Positions 26,901 through 39,420 of a DNA stretch of 64,000 nt are shown piece after piece. The notes under the pieces were generated by a model that saw nothing but the letters and a program-made list of their open reading frames with translations, was not told the origin of the DNA and did no database searches. Source of the stretch: Pterobdella sp. o SKG-2022 (lineage: Eukaryota > Annelida > Clitellata > Hirudinida > Piscicolidae); contig OZ038321.1 of the NCBI GenBank assembly GCA_964035795.1, forward strand, positions 12,744,208-12,808,207, in the 5' to 3' direction. The position numbers and the translations under genes were made by a program. The stretch's first letter is position 1. Each line of letters starts with the position of its first letter.

Positions 26901-28947
26901 TATCAATATAAAATTTTAAATAAAATATTTTTTGGATATTGGAGTAAGCAGAAAAAGATTATTGTTATTAATTACTAGGCATTGACAATATTAATTTCAA
27001 AAAAATGCTTACCCATAGCATGGTTAGTTTTCTCCTCAATATCTTCATCTACAGCCTTTGTAGGAGTGTTGTCACTAGATTGCTCCATAGGTTCTATTTT
27101 TGTGGTTAAATTCAAAGGGGTTTCTTGCATATCAACAGACCTATTAATGAATAACTTCTTGGGTGGAGAATGTATGGTAACTGGTTGTGGTGAGATGGTT
27201 GATTTTTGAGAAGAGCTAGTGGTAAAAATGTTTGATGTGCAAGAGGATGATGAAAAAGTGCTTGATGGATTGTCAGAGATTTTTAATTGATGGAAGACAT
27301 GGTTGGATGTTGCATTAGCCATGGCTACATCTGATATTTTTGTGCTTTCTGCTCTTCTGTTGAGTAAAAATTTAGATTCTTAGTGAAAAGATAAAAAAAA
27401 TCAAAAAACTGCCTTATAACTAAATAAAAGAAAAAAATTTATCTTTAAAGCATTTTTATTTTCCTTAGTTTGATTGTTAAGCTGAATGTATGAGATGGCA
27501 AAGGTTTTTTATTAGTCTATTTCAAAGAAAACAAACAAAAAGTATGGGTGAGTAATGGATGCAGAATAAGACTACATTTTGAAACTCAACATAACTTTAT
27601 ATTCAAAATATAAACATTAAAAAGGAAGAAGTATTTATAAAAAAAAGAGTTTTTGAAAAAAAAATCAAGCATTTGTAAAAGAATTTACAGCCTGATAGGG
27701 TTCCAATAATATTGAACAAAAATAAATAGAATATATAAATAAATTCATAATAGTGAAAATAATGAAATACATAAAAATTGAATAATATTAAAAAAATGGA
27801 ATAGTTTTGAAAACTTTCCAAGGAAATTCACAAGAATTAAGCAATCACATAGACAGTTATGCAAGCAGACATAATATCAGAATATTTTGTGCTTTTTGTT
27901 ATGCTTATTGATTCATATATCCATGCTCTTAATTAAAATTTCTACAATGAATTTCAATATGTAAATCAACTATTTAATTTTAACAAAAAAAAATTTTATT
28001 ATTAACGCAATAAAAATTTTCAATTTATAGTGCCTCAAACCAAGTTATTTTGCTCCTTTAAATATGATAATAAAAATCTTATTAACATTATTGATTTTGC
28101 TTGTAAGCAAACTTAGTTATTAAGCCTATGACAAAGAATTCCATAAAATAATGTTTGCAAAAAGTTACTAGTTATATTGATACATTTTCATATATTTTCA
28201 GTTCATCATTGTATTTATATCTTTTAAAGTTCTGATTTTAAATAAAAATAAATCTTGAAGATAATGAAAAACTTTTTTTAAAGATTCAAAATAAATCAAT
28301 AACAGAAATTATTGATTCTAAAAACAATATTTTATCAGAAAAAGTTGTCTTTGTAATTCATAAAAGTTTAATAAAAACAAAAACTAAATATGCTAAAGCA
28401 ATAAAAAAACTTTGAAATTTTTAAAAAAGATAGACAATAAATTGGCCATTTATTTTAAGATATAATTGCAATATATGACTCAGGGATTCCTGAAATTCTT
28501 CTAAGCCATATATCACTATTGCATACTATTACCTATTCTTTAAGTTTTATTCAATATGGTTGTTTTTATTGAATAGGTTTTTAATTTAGTTGGTAGATTC
28601 AGTTAATTAATTTTATTTCTAAAGAAATTCAAACTAAATTGTAATGAAAGTATTAAATAATTGTATTTTAGAAAAGTAATTTTATTTCCATGTTTGAAGT
28701 TTATAGAAAATATGAAATAGTTGATTAATTACGATGTTAAACATTATTTAAACATCTTTATCTGTTTGAATGCTCTAAACAAGTAAGGTTTCAATACATC
28801 GTTACCTCAAATTACATTCAAAACTCACTTTTTTTGGGAATCCAAATCAGATATTGTTGATTTTTTATTCCTCATTTCCATAATCCTCTTGAACTTATTG
28901 AATTTTGTCGGATATTCATACTGTGATTTCAACTCTTCGTTTTGCAT
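23932..28947 (-). CDS. VGLL4: Vestigial-like TEAD cofactor (VGLL4/Tgi-like), four exons, three Tondu motifs
   Basis: Exons 28829-28947, 27013-27356, 25729-26496 and 23932-24395; every junction has GT-AG and matching phase (2, 1, 1), giving 564 aa. The ATG at 28947 has an in-frame TAA just upstream. Residues ~163-176 are Tondu 1 (IIEDHFKRSLGSLY), like the first TDU of VGLL4 (EEHFRRSLG). Residues 412-430 (SVDDHFSKSLGDVWKQVQ) and 483-503 (SVDDHFAKALGDKWLKIQ) both match the second VGLL4 TDU. Human VGLL4 is 290 aa with two TDUs. Exon 2 has TPLNLTTK, resembling the VGLL4 block QPLALTKN. The rest is Ser/Asn/His-rich and probably disordered. Family role: nuclear transcription cofactor without a DNA-binding domain that binds TEAD/Scalloped and competes with YAP/Yorkie, restraining growth. 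Confidence 0.94.
25239..25438. other. Assembly gap, exactly 200 N, in VGLL4 intron 3
   Basis: A 200-N placeholder of unknown true length between exons 3 and 4 of the VGLL4-like gene. No flanking repeat that would explain it was recognised. Confidence 1.
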
Positions 28948-31900
28948 GGTTTAGTATGAAGGTATTTGCCGAAAAATTATACTTCGAACGTTTGGTTAGC
29001 ACAAAACTTTCAAAAAGCTTCGAGTCTTCGATTAAATTTTTAAATGTTTCAACTATCAATGATAAAGAAAAATTTTAAAGAAACTTTCGAAATATCTCAT
29101 AAAAGCTTCTAAGCTTTATAAATACGTTTCTCTTATCCAATCAAAGTTAAGTATGCCACAATCTAGGTCGATTTGGCAAATTCGTTCATCTTATTGGTCA
29201 AATTTTTGAATTGTTAAGTTTTGAATATGAATGAGGAATTTTTTTAAAATGGCAGTTATGTTAGATCTATAATGCCAAGTTATTCGGAGTATCCATAAGT
29301 GCATTATTATTATCATTGACTGAATTATTACGTTTAGATATTTCAAAGACATTTTTCAAATAAATTGTGCTCTTATAAAGATTGCTTAAAGATTTACAAT
29401 AAGTAGTTTGTTAAAGTGTAGATATTCATCAGTATTTTTTAAAACTATGAGTTCAAAAAAACATGGTCTGGTAGCTAAAAAAGCTTTATAAATTTTCTTT
29501 TTGACTTTTATTATTATAATTGTATCTCTTTATTAAAAGCTTCCGATTATAATCTTCAAGACAGACTAATTCAAACGAAGTTCTTAATATACTTAGAAGT
29601 CACGAAATATGATTTCATTCAAGATCCTTTTGGTGTTAACGACCTGCTTTTATGACAAAAACTTTCAAAAATGACTAATAAATTTGAAAAGAATGATTAA
29701 GAAAAACTATGTAAATTCTTCCTGCTTGTTTATATATAAGCTAGTCTATACAAAACATTCATACCCTAAGATTGTAAGAAAGAAATAATTAAATAAAAAT
29801 TCGCTTCATATTCTTATTATGAATTACATAGCGTGATAAAGAGTTCATTTCTTTGATCATTACCTTCTTCAAATGATAAAATCAAGTTAACACACGTCAC
29901 TCTAACCATTTTAATGAACTTAAATTTAGAAAAATATTTCGAAAGCTTGAAAAATATAAGAAAATATTTCACTTTTCTTACATGTATTGTTATCTTCTAA
30001 AATATATAACAAATTAAAATAAATATTAAAATAAATTGAAAATTTTGAAATTAAATTAATTTCTCAAGATCACACTCGACTTGATCCCATGTTTAACAGA
30101 TAAGAAGGACTCAAGCAAGATCTTTCAAGTGCATAAAACTTCTATCACTTTTATTTCAAATTCCTGTAAGCGATGGTCTCAATTTCAACTTTAAAAGCTA
30201 TATAACTTCAGTTTCGATCGTTTTTGAGAGTTTAACATATGCATTGGTCTATTAAAAACAAGATATTCAAAAATCCCATATCGTTTACTTATCATCAAAT
30301 ATCAATCATTCATTTTTTATAATCCGCGTAATTAAATTGGGTTGATTTTTTATCCTTCTATATATAAAAGTGAACGTGAAACATTTGACTAATTCAAAAA
30401 AAATACCACCAAATATTTATTGTATAATAAACGTGAAATCGTTAATAAATCAGCACAAAGGCGTGGTGCAAAGTATAAACATTCTTATAACATTCCCCAT
30501 ACATGCACAAGCTAACAACATTGTCTCCATAACAATGAATTTAACGCTATGGCGTGATTTTGCTTACATGCAAGTTTTTGTGTTCTTATATGAAAGTTTG
30601 TATGTGTTTATGAATAGTTCAATGTGTTTTGTATGTATATATGTATGTTTATATATATGTATATATGTTTGTATATATTTCTGCTTATAGTGCTGCAAGT
30701 GTTTACTGAGACATGCCGTGTACATTGATATTGTTCGTTTTGAGATTTTTTTTGATTTAAAACGCAGGTAGCTTAATTATATAAGCTTTATTTTTTCTTT
30801 ATTCAAGTATATTAATTCGAATATAGGTACTTGTGATGTGAAGTACAGTTTCGAAGGTGAATAAAATAAAATTTTCAGTGAGCTTTTATTTCTGAAGCAT
30901 TCCACAAAAATACATGATGTTTCTGAAGAAGGATATAGTTCGTACTTAGTTACGATTTGACGCATTATATTGACATTTTTATGCACTCATTTAACTTATT
31001 TACCGTTTTATTTAATTAAAAGTTTATAAATGAATATTTTGTAGTGATAAACTTAAATTGGTGGTTCCATGAAATATTTCCACAATTTAATATATGTTTT
31101 CTGAATAATATCTTTTTTTAAAGCTAGTTTAATAAATTTTACAGATATTTCAAATAGGAAACATTTTAACTGAGATAAAAATTTTTTGTTAGATTCAAAA
31201 TGTTTGAAACCATGTGACAAACCACTAACAAGCTACATTTTTTTCAAAAACAGGGTTTAGGTAGACGTTCATTTTACCGGAGTTTCAAAAGTCCGGACAG
31301 CTTCAAGCTTTAAAATGTAAATATTTGTGTAAATTTACTAACTAAATTTTAAAACATTATCTATGAGTTTATATAATGATGTATTTATAATAAATGTTAC
31401 CTATATAACCTAAGCATCGCATATATACAAAGGTTTTTTCTACAGTATGAATATTAAGCATACTGGTTAAATACACATATCTTAGCACCTATGATATTTA
31501 TTGAGTATATAAAGAATGGCTGCTAGTGTGAAAAGGAATCTTAATTGGTGAGACTTTGTTTATACAATTGCTTTGTGTTTATTTGTGTTTTCACTTCAGT
31601 ATTTTGTGTATGTTGTATTTTGGGTTCTATTTATTTTAATGCTACTTATGGTTATAATAATGGTGGTGTTCAACATAAATAAACGATAAATTTTTTATTT
31701 CTGTTTTATGAATCATCTAATTTTGAATCTTATAACATAAATTCAGGTTCAAAAGACCGAAAAAATAAAATAATATACATATATTAAATTTAAAAAATAT
31801 ATGGAAAATGAAAAATTGAAGAAAACGATTTCAGTTAAAATACGCAAAGAAAACATCAATAATCAAAAGCTTAAGTTTTAATACAAGCTAGTTTAAGCTG

Positions 31901-32821
31901 ATGATTAAAAGACTACAATAGATTGAAATATAAGTTCGCGTGCGAAGTTTTGTGGGTGAGAAGGTAGGCTCTCCTTCTCATTCCGTCTTAGATAATCTTG
32001 TATCTTTGTCTGTTTCGCTCATTTTTTAGTTTATATGTATGCTTTGGTTTGTCCCTATAGAGTGAGTTTGAATAATTTTGTAAATAATTTTGATTGTTTT
32101 CAGATTATAAATTTTTTTAATGAGTATATTATAAATTTAATTTCATATAAAATTTTTTATTTAACTCATTAGTAAATTAGAAAGTTATTTTCACATTGAC
32201 TTTTCAATTTGTTTTGCTATTCAGTTATCAAGTTTTTGATGTTCACTTAAACGAAATTTTCATGAATTTACTATATGAGTTTCAATCTACATACGATCAA
32301 CTATTTGGTCGTTATAGAAAGATTCATGTATAAGTTATCAAGAAGAATCGAATATGTCACATATTTTGTTCGTAAACAATGTATGATAACTTAGAGAACA
32401 AAGATTGAATGAAATTAAAACTGCTACAAAATCTAAATAAAATATAAAGTGTAATAATAATAATATGAAAACCCTAATCGGTTAAAAAACCTATATAGAA
32501 ATTGCTCCAATGAAAAAAATCAAATAAATTATCTGTTGAAAGGTTCAATCTATTAATAATTTTGATGAAGTTCTTAAGTAATATGCACCTTATCGCTATC
32601 AGTAGTGAAGCTAATCATTTATACGATTTTAATGAACATTTTCGAAATTTTATAACTTCAAGCCTGAAATATTTAAAAAACTCCCGTTGGTATTCAAATT
32701 AGCCGAGTTTTTTAGATTTAACGTTTTATACCAAGTTTTTTTCATTGTTAATTTTAGTTCCAATTAAAGTTTTTGCAGTTATTTTACGTGTATCTTTCAA
32801 CGAAACCTACGCGGTCATTTT
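28948..32821. other. Intergenic, upstream of VGLL4
   Basis: AT-rich with no gene recognised. The + frame at 30370-30690 ends in a Cys/Tyr/Ile run encoded by TGTATATATGT low-complexity DNA, and its first half has no family resemblance. A short perfect inverted repeat TTCGC-GT-GCGAA is near 31,934. VGLL4 promoter elements should be in the first few hundred bases, but no TATA or other motif can be claimed. Confidence 0.4.
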
Positions 32822-32822
32822 A

Positions 32823-32988
<166 letters not shown>

Positions 32989-33690
32989 TGTAGGGCGCAC
33001 AGTTTGCAAACTAGGTTTGCTGCAGTGGCGCTGTTTTAATCAGAAGGGCTATGAGAGAGAAATTTGGTTATAAAGATGCGTCTTTAAACGCTTGCGAAAA
33101 ACTTTAAGAGAAGGTGAAAGACGGAGATTAAGTGGAAGAGAGTTCCATAAGTGAGGAGCGATATGCGAGAAGGAGCGATATAAAAAAGGGTTAGAAGAGA
33201 CAGGCTGATGTAGCCATAAACCAGAGTTCGAAGACCTGAGAGACTCAGGAGTCTGTCTAATGGAAAGACGGTCATATAAATAAGCCGGCTGATTAAAATA
33301 TAAGGTGTTAGCGGTGAGCCATAGCAACTTGAACTGGGCTCTTAGTACGACCGGCAGCCAATGAAGGCGATCGAGACAAGTGTGAGATGAAGAATAGTAG
33401 TCGGCTTGAAGAACGGTTTTAGCAGCACGATTTTGGAGAGTGCAACTTAGAAATAAGACAGTTCGGGAGTCGACAAAGAAGAGAGTTACAGTAATCAATC
33501 CTTGAAAGAACTAAAGAGATGATTAGAGCAACGGCAGTGTCAAAGGGTAGGAACTTGCGTGCCTGTCTGATCGCATGGAGATGAAAGTTGGATGCTTGTA
33601 TGATCTGAGAGACAAAGTGTGTAAAGTTGAGTCTAGAATCAAGAGTTACACCTAGTATCTTCAGTTTGGACGTTACGGAAAGAGTATTCA
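32989..33690 (-). pseudogene. LINE copy 3: 5'-truncated 3' end, diverged subfamily
   Basis: Minus-strand frames correspond to the C-terminal part of ORF2: SKLKILGVTLDSRLNF, then a frameshift near 33,430-33,480, then RAAKTVLQADYYSS, LHWLPVVLRAQFK and LWNSLPLNLR, with a stop at about 33,049. The ~60-base 3' region carries GCGCCACTGCAGC and CTGTGCGCC before the (AAT)n tail, like copy 1. The protein is clearly diverged from copy 1, so it is a sister subfamily and older. The 5' truncation near 33,690 leaves only this piece. Confidence 0.93.
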
Positions 33691-36600
33691 TATAAATAAG
33701 TTTTTAAATAATCTTCATGAATTTTTATACAAGATTTTAAATTTATCACAAATGATATTCTGAACACTACAGGACTTGATAAACATCACAGAAGAAATAT
33801 CAAAAGAATCGAGTAAACAGTCTACAGAAGCTGAAAATAAAAAGAAAAGAAATTTAATTTTGCAAAAACATTCAAAAAAGAATGACAAAGTACAACTTTT
33901 GTGACTTTTGCATGAAAACAAAAGAATTTTAGAATGTGTTTTATCGTCTCTTATAATCAGTGACTCAGTAATAAATTTTATAAATTTTCAAAATATCTAC
34001 AACAATATCAACCTTTAGTTATATAAGTTTAGACATTTCTTATATTTTTTATTTATTTGAAAATGAATGAAACAAAAAGATCAAATAGCCGGCATAATTG
34101 GAACATCAATGCATTCTCTTACTTAACAACCTCTAAGAGTTGCCTAAAAAAAATAACAAAAAAAACAAAATAAGAATGAGAAAAATGTATTATAAATAAT
34201 AATAAAAAATTCTGAAAAAAGTAATAAAGACTAGAGGCAAAACGAATAAGAAAGCATTAAAAAGGTGGCAGAAAGAATGAAAACAGATAGAAGGGAAGGA
34301 ATTCTCGGAATGTAATGAATTTTCATCAAAAGTTCTTGCCTAACACACTTAAATCATTCCAATTTGTTTGCTCCTTGAATTTTAGTTTATAAATTATTTA
34401 TTTGTTCAACAAATGGTTTTAAATTATATTCGATAATCCTATAACCGACAAAAAATTTTTATTAATAACAACGTTCCAATAATATTTATTCATAATTATA
34501 CTCTTGAAGTTTAATTATATTATGATTTGTAGAAAGTTCCTTTCATCATGTAAGGTTTTATATTTTTATATCTGATTGAAAATGCGTCTATGGTGCTTAA
34601 TCAAGATTTCCATTTCTTAATCGATTCATAAATGTTATTCAAATTTCAATGTGAAAACCATTTGAAAATAATGAAAATATTGATATTTTTGAAACTTTTT
34701 TCCCTGTTTGTTATAAAATTGAAACTCAACATCAACCAACTTGGGGTATCGAACATATATATGAACTGACAACATATTAAAAAACCAAACATGGCTAAAT
34801 AAAAATAATAAATTATTAATATTTTTTAAATATATAATAAAAAAACAATAATAAATGTTACTATATAAAAAAAAGTTTGCAACTTAGGTGAAAGCTCTCA
34901 GGATGGGGTGAAGGAGGTTAAGATATACCTTGAATTTGGTTGTTCTCAAGAGTTTGAAAAAATAAATCAAACATAAAGTGAATGGGTCAATGTGATAAAC
35001 AACAAAACAAGTGGATGAATTTTCATGGAACGACTGAAGCACTCGGATGAGTTGGCTAATGGAGGTTTTGGTGAGATAAAACTGGTAACATGGCTTGGCA
35101 TCTCTAATTTATTAGATTGTCGTTGTAGCTAAAATTAATAACTATTTATGTATTTCGTTTGAATAATTTAATTCATTGCGACAAAAACGTTATGAAAAAA
35201 TGATTGAATTTTTGTTGGCATATCTTTTATTCAGAAATGATATTTTGCTGTTGTTGTAATTATGAGGCTATGAAAAGTTGAAAAAGTATCATTGTTGGAT
35301 GTAGGATTGTAGTTGGAAAAGTAAAAACATAAAATAAATTCACTGGTTTCAAACTTTTTGAAAAACTTTAACAAACTTTTAATAAATTATTCAAAAGCGG
35401 CTTTGAACTATAACACTAAAAATGTTTATTGAGAAATTTTTTTTCTTGCTATTGTTAATGGAAGACTTAAGCGCCTAGACTGATCCATCAAATCAAATTG
35501 GTGGTTTAGGGTGCACCCAGGTTGATTTTAATAGTTGGTATCTAAAAACTTTATTAGTATTTACCTCTCTAAAATGTTTTTAATTTTTCTATAATTTAAA
35601 GACTATTATTTGGGGAAAACACAAAATTTTTAACATATACATGAAGACGAAAAAATCATGAAACGTGAAGAAATTCTGAGAATTTAATATTGCAAATCAA
35701 CTGCAGTGATAAAACTTGCAGAGGTCAGAAAAACTCCCATCTACATATTCTGCAAGCAATACATCATTATAAAGATATGTATTTCGTTTTGATCTAAGCT
35801 ATTTATATTTAATTTAATTATCGACCTTTCAAGTTTTTGGGTGAAAATTTTTCACATTGTGAATTTTTTAGTATGACAATTACATATTTTTCAGTTGAGT
35901 TTATTAATTTAGTCGATTTTCAATCATAGGTTTAAAACCTTAAGCTTAAATCTGTAGCAACTGGCCATCGTGCTCCAAGCATGAGTCTCATTTGAAAACA
36001 AATTTTACTTTTGATGTCTACTGAATATAAGTTTTTAAGAACTAATTATTAATAAACTATTTTAAAGTGGTATGGGATGTTGATAACGAATCAAAAACGT
36101 AAACTTTGAAGTGAAGCATTTAAAAATTTATAATTAATTAATTTTTTCGATTATGAGGTATTTGAATGCAGTTCATAAAGTTGAAAGAACGGGTTGGAAT
36201 ACATGGATATCTGCAAATATCAAAAAAGCAATAAGTTTTAGGGTTTTGATTATAAAATGCTTTGGTAACGTCTTTTGAAAAACTTGCTAGAGATCATGTA
36301 ACTAAAAAGTGAAATATAGTTGTTAGTTCAGATATGAATCAAAGAGAATCATAATTGCTGGTTAAGAGAGTTTCAAAATCTTTCACTGCATATATTTTGT
36401 TATATATCTTTCATAAAAAATAATTTCAACATAAATTTTAACAGCTCAAAGATTTTGTTTTTAAAAAAATGATACTTTCATATAAATTATATTGCAAACA
36501 TGAAAATCATGTGTACGAAATTGAAAAAAAATTATTGAGCGTACTTCTGAATTTTTTCAATTAAATATTATTTTTTCTCAAACATACAATATGAAACAAG

Positions 36601-38030
36601 TAAACTGAAGAAAAAATCATTTAAAATGAAAAATCAAATAAATTTTAAATCAACTCAAGCTTAAAGTAAACCGACAAAATTTTTGAAGAAGTTAAAATCT
36701 TGCAAAATTTTGCATTTATTGTTGATTCACATTGAAGAATTGTAGAAAATTTTATTTAAAAAAGTCAAAACTAGTGTAGATTTATCCATGAAGACTAGCA
36801 GCTTCATATCCTTTTTGGAACATCTTAATGTATTTTATTGAGCTAACTTTTCTAAAGACTCCACACCGGTCTATGGAATGTTTAATATCTTCATTAACCA
36901 ACAAAGGAAGCTAAAATTTTCAATAAGTTTAGCCTCATCAAAACTTATGCCGTGAAACTAGTTTTATTTTTGTTTTTTTAATGAATTCAAGAATAACCTC
37001 ATAAAGCAACATTAAATGTTTTGATGAAAAAGCTTCATATTAGCAATTTAATCGATGAAAAGGTTCTATTTTTTTCGAAAAGATATCTTGACAAATAACG
37101 TGAAAATTGAAGCTGTCTAACTGCATTAATGAAAAATACACGCGTTAATTTTGTTTTGTATTTAATCTAGAAGATTTTTGATACTTGAAAAAAAACTTAA
37201 AAAGTGCAAAAAAATCTGTTTATTTCTTTGGTTTTTGAAAAAACTTTCAGTAACTACTACTAAAACAGTTTATTTTATTTAAAATTGTCATTCCACTTAA
37301 TGTTCTCAGTCATGGATAAGTTGATCAATGGGTCATACTTACCTGGTGTATTGAAAAAATTTCAATATAATATCATTTAATTACAAACATCAGAAATAGA
37401 GGTTAATTGATAAGAGTTTATGAAGCTTTACGTCAGCATAAAAAAACCAAGTATTAATGTTATTTAGCTTCCAAAAAGCTTTTGATAAAGTTTCTCGTCT
37501 ATAAAAATTAATTTTATTTTTTCAACACGCTTATTCAATTTATTAGCAAACTTCTTTTAACTCGTTATTCACGATTCTTACATATCATTTTTCTAAATTG
37601 ATTAAATCATTATATAAGATGAAAAAATTATATTATAGGAGTGTTTGTGAATATTAATTATCAAAAATTTCTAATAAATTTATAAATAATTTCATAAACA
37701 GCATTGGATGGCCAAGTGCATGAAAAGTTTAACGCTGAACCCTGAAACGTCTTCAATCACCTACCCTTTTGTTTCAAAACTGAAAATTAAATTTATTTTT
37801 ACTTACTCTTAAACTACAAAACGGGGACTGGAAGCCTTGGCTGATCTCCCACATAATTCTATACAAATATGTGGCTATTTTTTCCTTGAAAGCTTTATTT
37901 TTTGAGGTGTACTGGAATATCTAAGAATGTTGATGATATTCTTGATAACAGAAGTAATAATGATGATGGCGACAATCAAAAAAAAAAAAACATCAAAAGT
38001 AAGAAAGAATAAAAGAAATGGTTAACATAC
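33691..38030. other. Intergenic, AT-rich, no convincing gene
   Basis: Mostly AT-rich. A less AT-rich stretch at 34,880-35,110 is open in frames on both strands over short distances (for example MERLKHSDELANGGFGEIKL on +), but no splice chain or family could be established. Confidence 0.35.
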
Positions 38031-38033
38031 TCG

Positions 38034-38355
38034 ACTAAGTTTAGTCTTGTCAAAAATGGTTCCAATGCTGTAACTCTCGCTCTCTAAAAATCTTATAAAT
38101 GTACATTAAATTTTTTCCAAAATATAAAACGAACATTAAATTTCAAATTTAATTGTCAATTTCCAACAAATAAATAAAAGACAATTAATCACAGAAATAG
38201 AATAATAAAAAAAACTTCAAAAAAAAGAAAAAAATATAAGAGAAAAATTAAACTAAGCAGAAGTCATCACCAACTCCACTCCTTGTCTCAATGAGTTCAC
38301 AGTCACATCTGCTCCATACAAGTACAAAGATCGACCTTTTTGAAGTTATAATTCA
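38034..38355 (-). other. Candidate small exons of the secreted/membrane gene downstream of 39,026
   Basis: Two coding-like islands. On minus at about 38,036-38,089, an acceptor TTTTTAG is followed by SESYSIGTIFDKTKLSR and a perfect donor GTATGT. On minus at about 38,275-38,343, a frame reads GRSLYLYGADVTVNSLRQG and ends in TAG. The second island is also open on + (NEFTVTSAPYKYKDRPF then TGA), so its strand is uncertain. Phases to the signal-peptide exon at 39,026-39,122 could not be joined uniquely. Confidence 0.3.
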
Positions 38356-39025
38356 ATAAATATATTTCAAAATATAATTGAGTTTAAGGATTTTTTCGGT
38401 TTAAATTTCAAAATGCAGAAGTTAAGCATGTTTTAATTTTTTTTTGTTAAATTGTACTTTTGCTGACAGTATCATTAAATTGGTACCATATGATGAAAAC
38501 GATAAAGTATTTCATTGTTTCATCCTAATGTTGCAATGATCATTATCACTTTTGACTAAATGATAGTGAGACGTGAAACAAGTAATTAAAAAAATAACTT
38601 GCTGCTAAACGCCTAGTGTGCAGAAAAAATATGTTGAAGACATATGAAACGTATTAGGAACTGTACTCTTGGAATGAGCACAGCTTAGAATTATGGTACT
38701 ATGTCGAGACATTGTTTTAGGGCCAGTTTGAAACCACATCAAAAAAAGTGTTGAGAAAGAAAAAAAAAGCCTAAAAATAACATTGATAGACATTTACCAC
38801 AAGCACGAGAATTTCGACGCTTGCTATGGCCAATACATAAAGAACTCAAGAAAACATAGATGAGGAGTTGAGTAATTTTTCGAGTAAAGTTACAAATGGT
38901 TAGTTATGAATGAGTGTGTTGAAAAAGTATATTACTAGAAATTGGAAACGGGAAAATTTATAAGATTATTTCTTAAAAAAGTTGAACCTATTAGGTTTTC
39001 TATTAATAAATATCAATTTGATTAC

Positions 39026-39122
39026 CTGTTTCGTGATCTATTAATTCTTTATATTTATGCCATAAAGAGCATGATGACAAAGATATTGACATCAAACAAA
39101 CCAAAATGATTTTAAAACTCAT
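39026..39122 (-). CDS. First exon of an unidentified secreted or membrane protein
   Basis: ATG at 39122 opens a 32-codon frame, MSFKIILVCLMSISLSSCS followed by LWHKYKELIDHET, ending in phase 1 at a good donor (ACAG|GTAATC). The start is a typical signal peptide: one Lys, a hydrophobic core and a small-residue end. A possible next exon is 38798-38823 (acceptor CCATAG, donor GTAAAT). The gene is divergent from ACTR6, with 298 bases between the two ATGs, so a shared promoter is likely. Its family was not recognised and the 3' part is unresolved. Confidence 0.5.
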
Positions 39123-39420
39123 TTCTAAAACTTCCTAAAATTTTAAAATAGAATTCCTAAAATGTAATGACAGTTTCTATAAAAATGAGATGTTTTATAG
39201 TAAACTTATTATAATGTCTGTCAGCTGTTCCTTTACTTGACAAATGTTTTTTTTTCAATTTATGAAGAACATTTTTCATTTTTTTCTATACAATGTATTT
39301 GGATAACATTAGACATAAATTAACTTTTAAAGATTTCAAAACTTCTATGTAATTAACGAAGTGTGTGCAAGTTTGAAATAGAAGCAGAAAAATTAATAAA
39401 ATATATATTAAAAAATTTGA
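39123..39420. promoter_or_regulatory. Putative bidirectional promoter, ACTR6 (+) and signal-peptide gene (-)
   Basis: The 298-base interval between two divergent start codons must hold the 5' UTRs and probably the core promoters of both genes. It is AT-rich; no specific motif can be claimed. Confidence 0.4.

Noticed and set aside
30370..30690. 106-aa plus-strand protein
   Set aside because: Second half comes from TGTATATATG low-complexity DNA; first half has no recognisable family or splice context.
34880..35110. Possible gene (frames such as MERLKHSDELANGGFGEIKL on +, RDAKPCYQFYLTKTSISQLI on -)
   Set aside because: Open on both strands with no consistent splice chain and no family; lower AT content alone explains the open frames.
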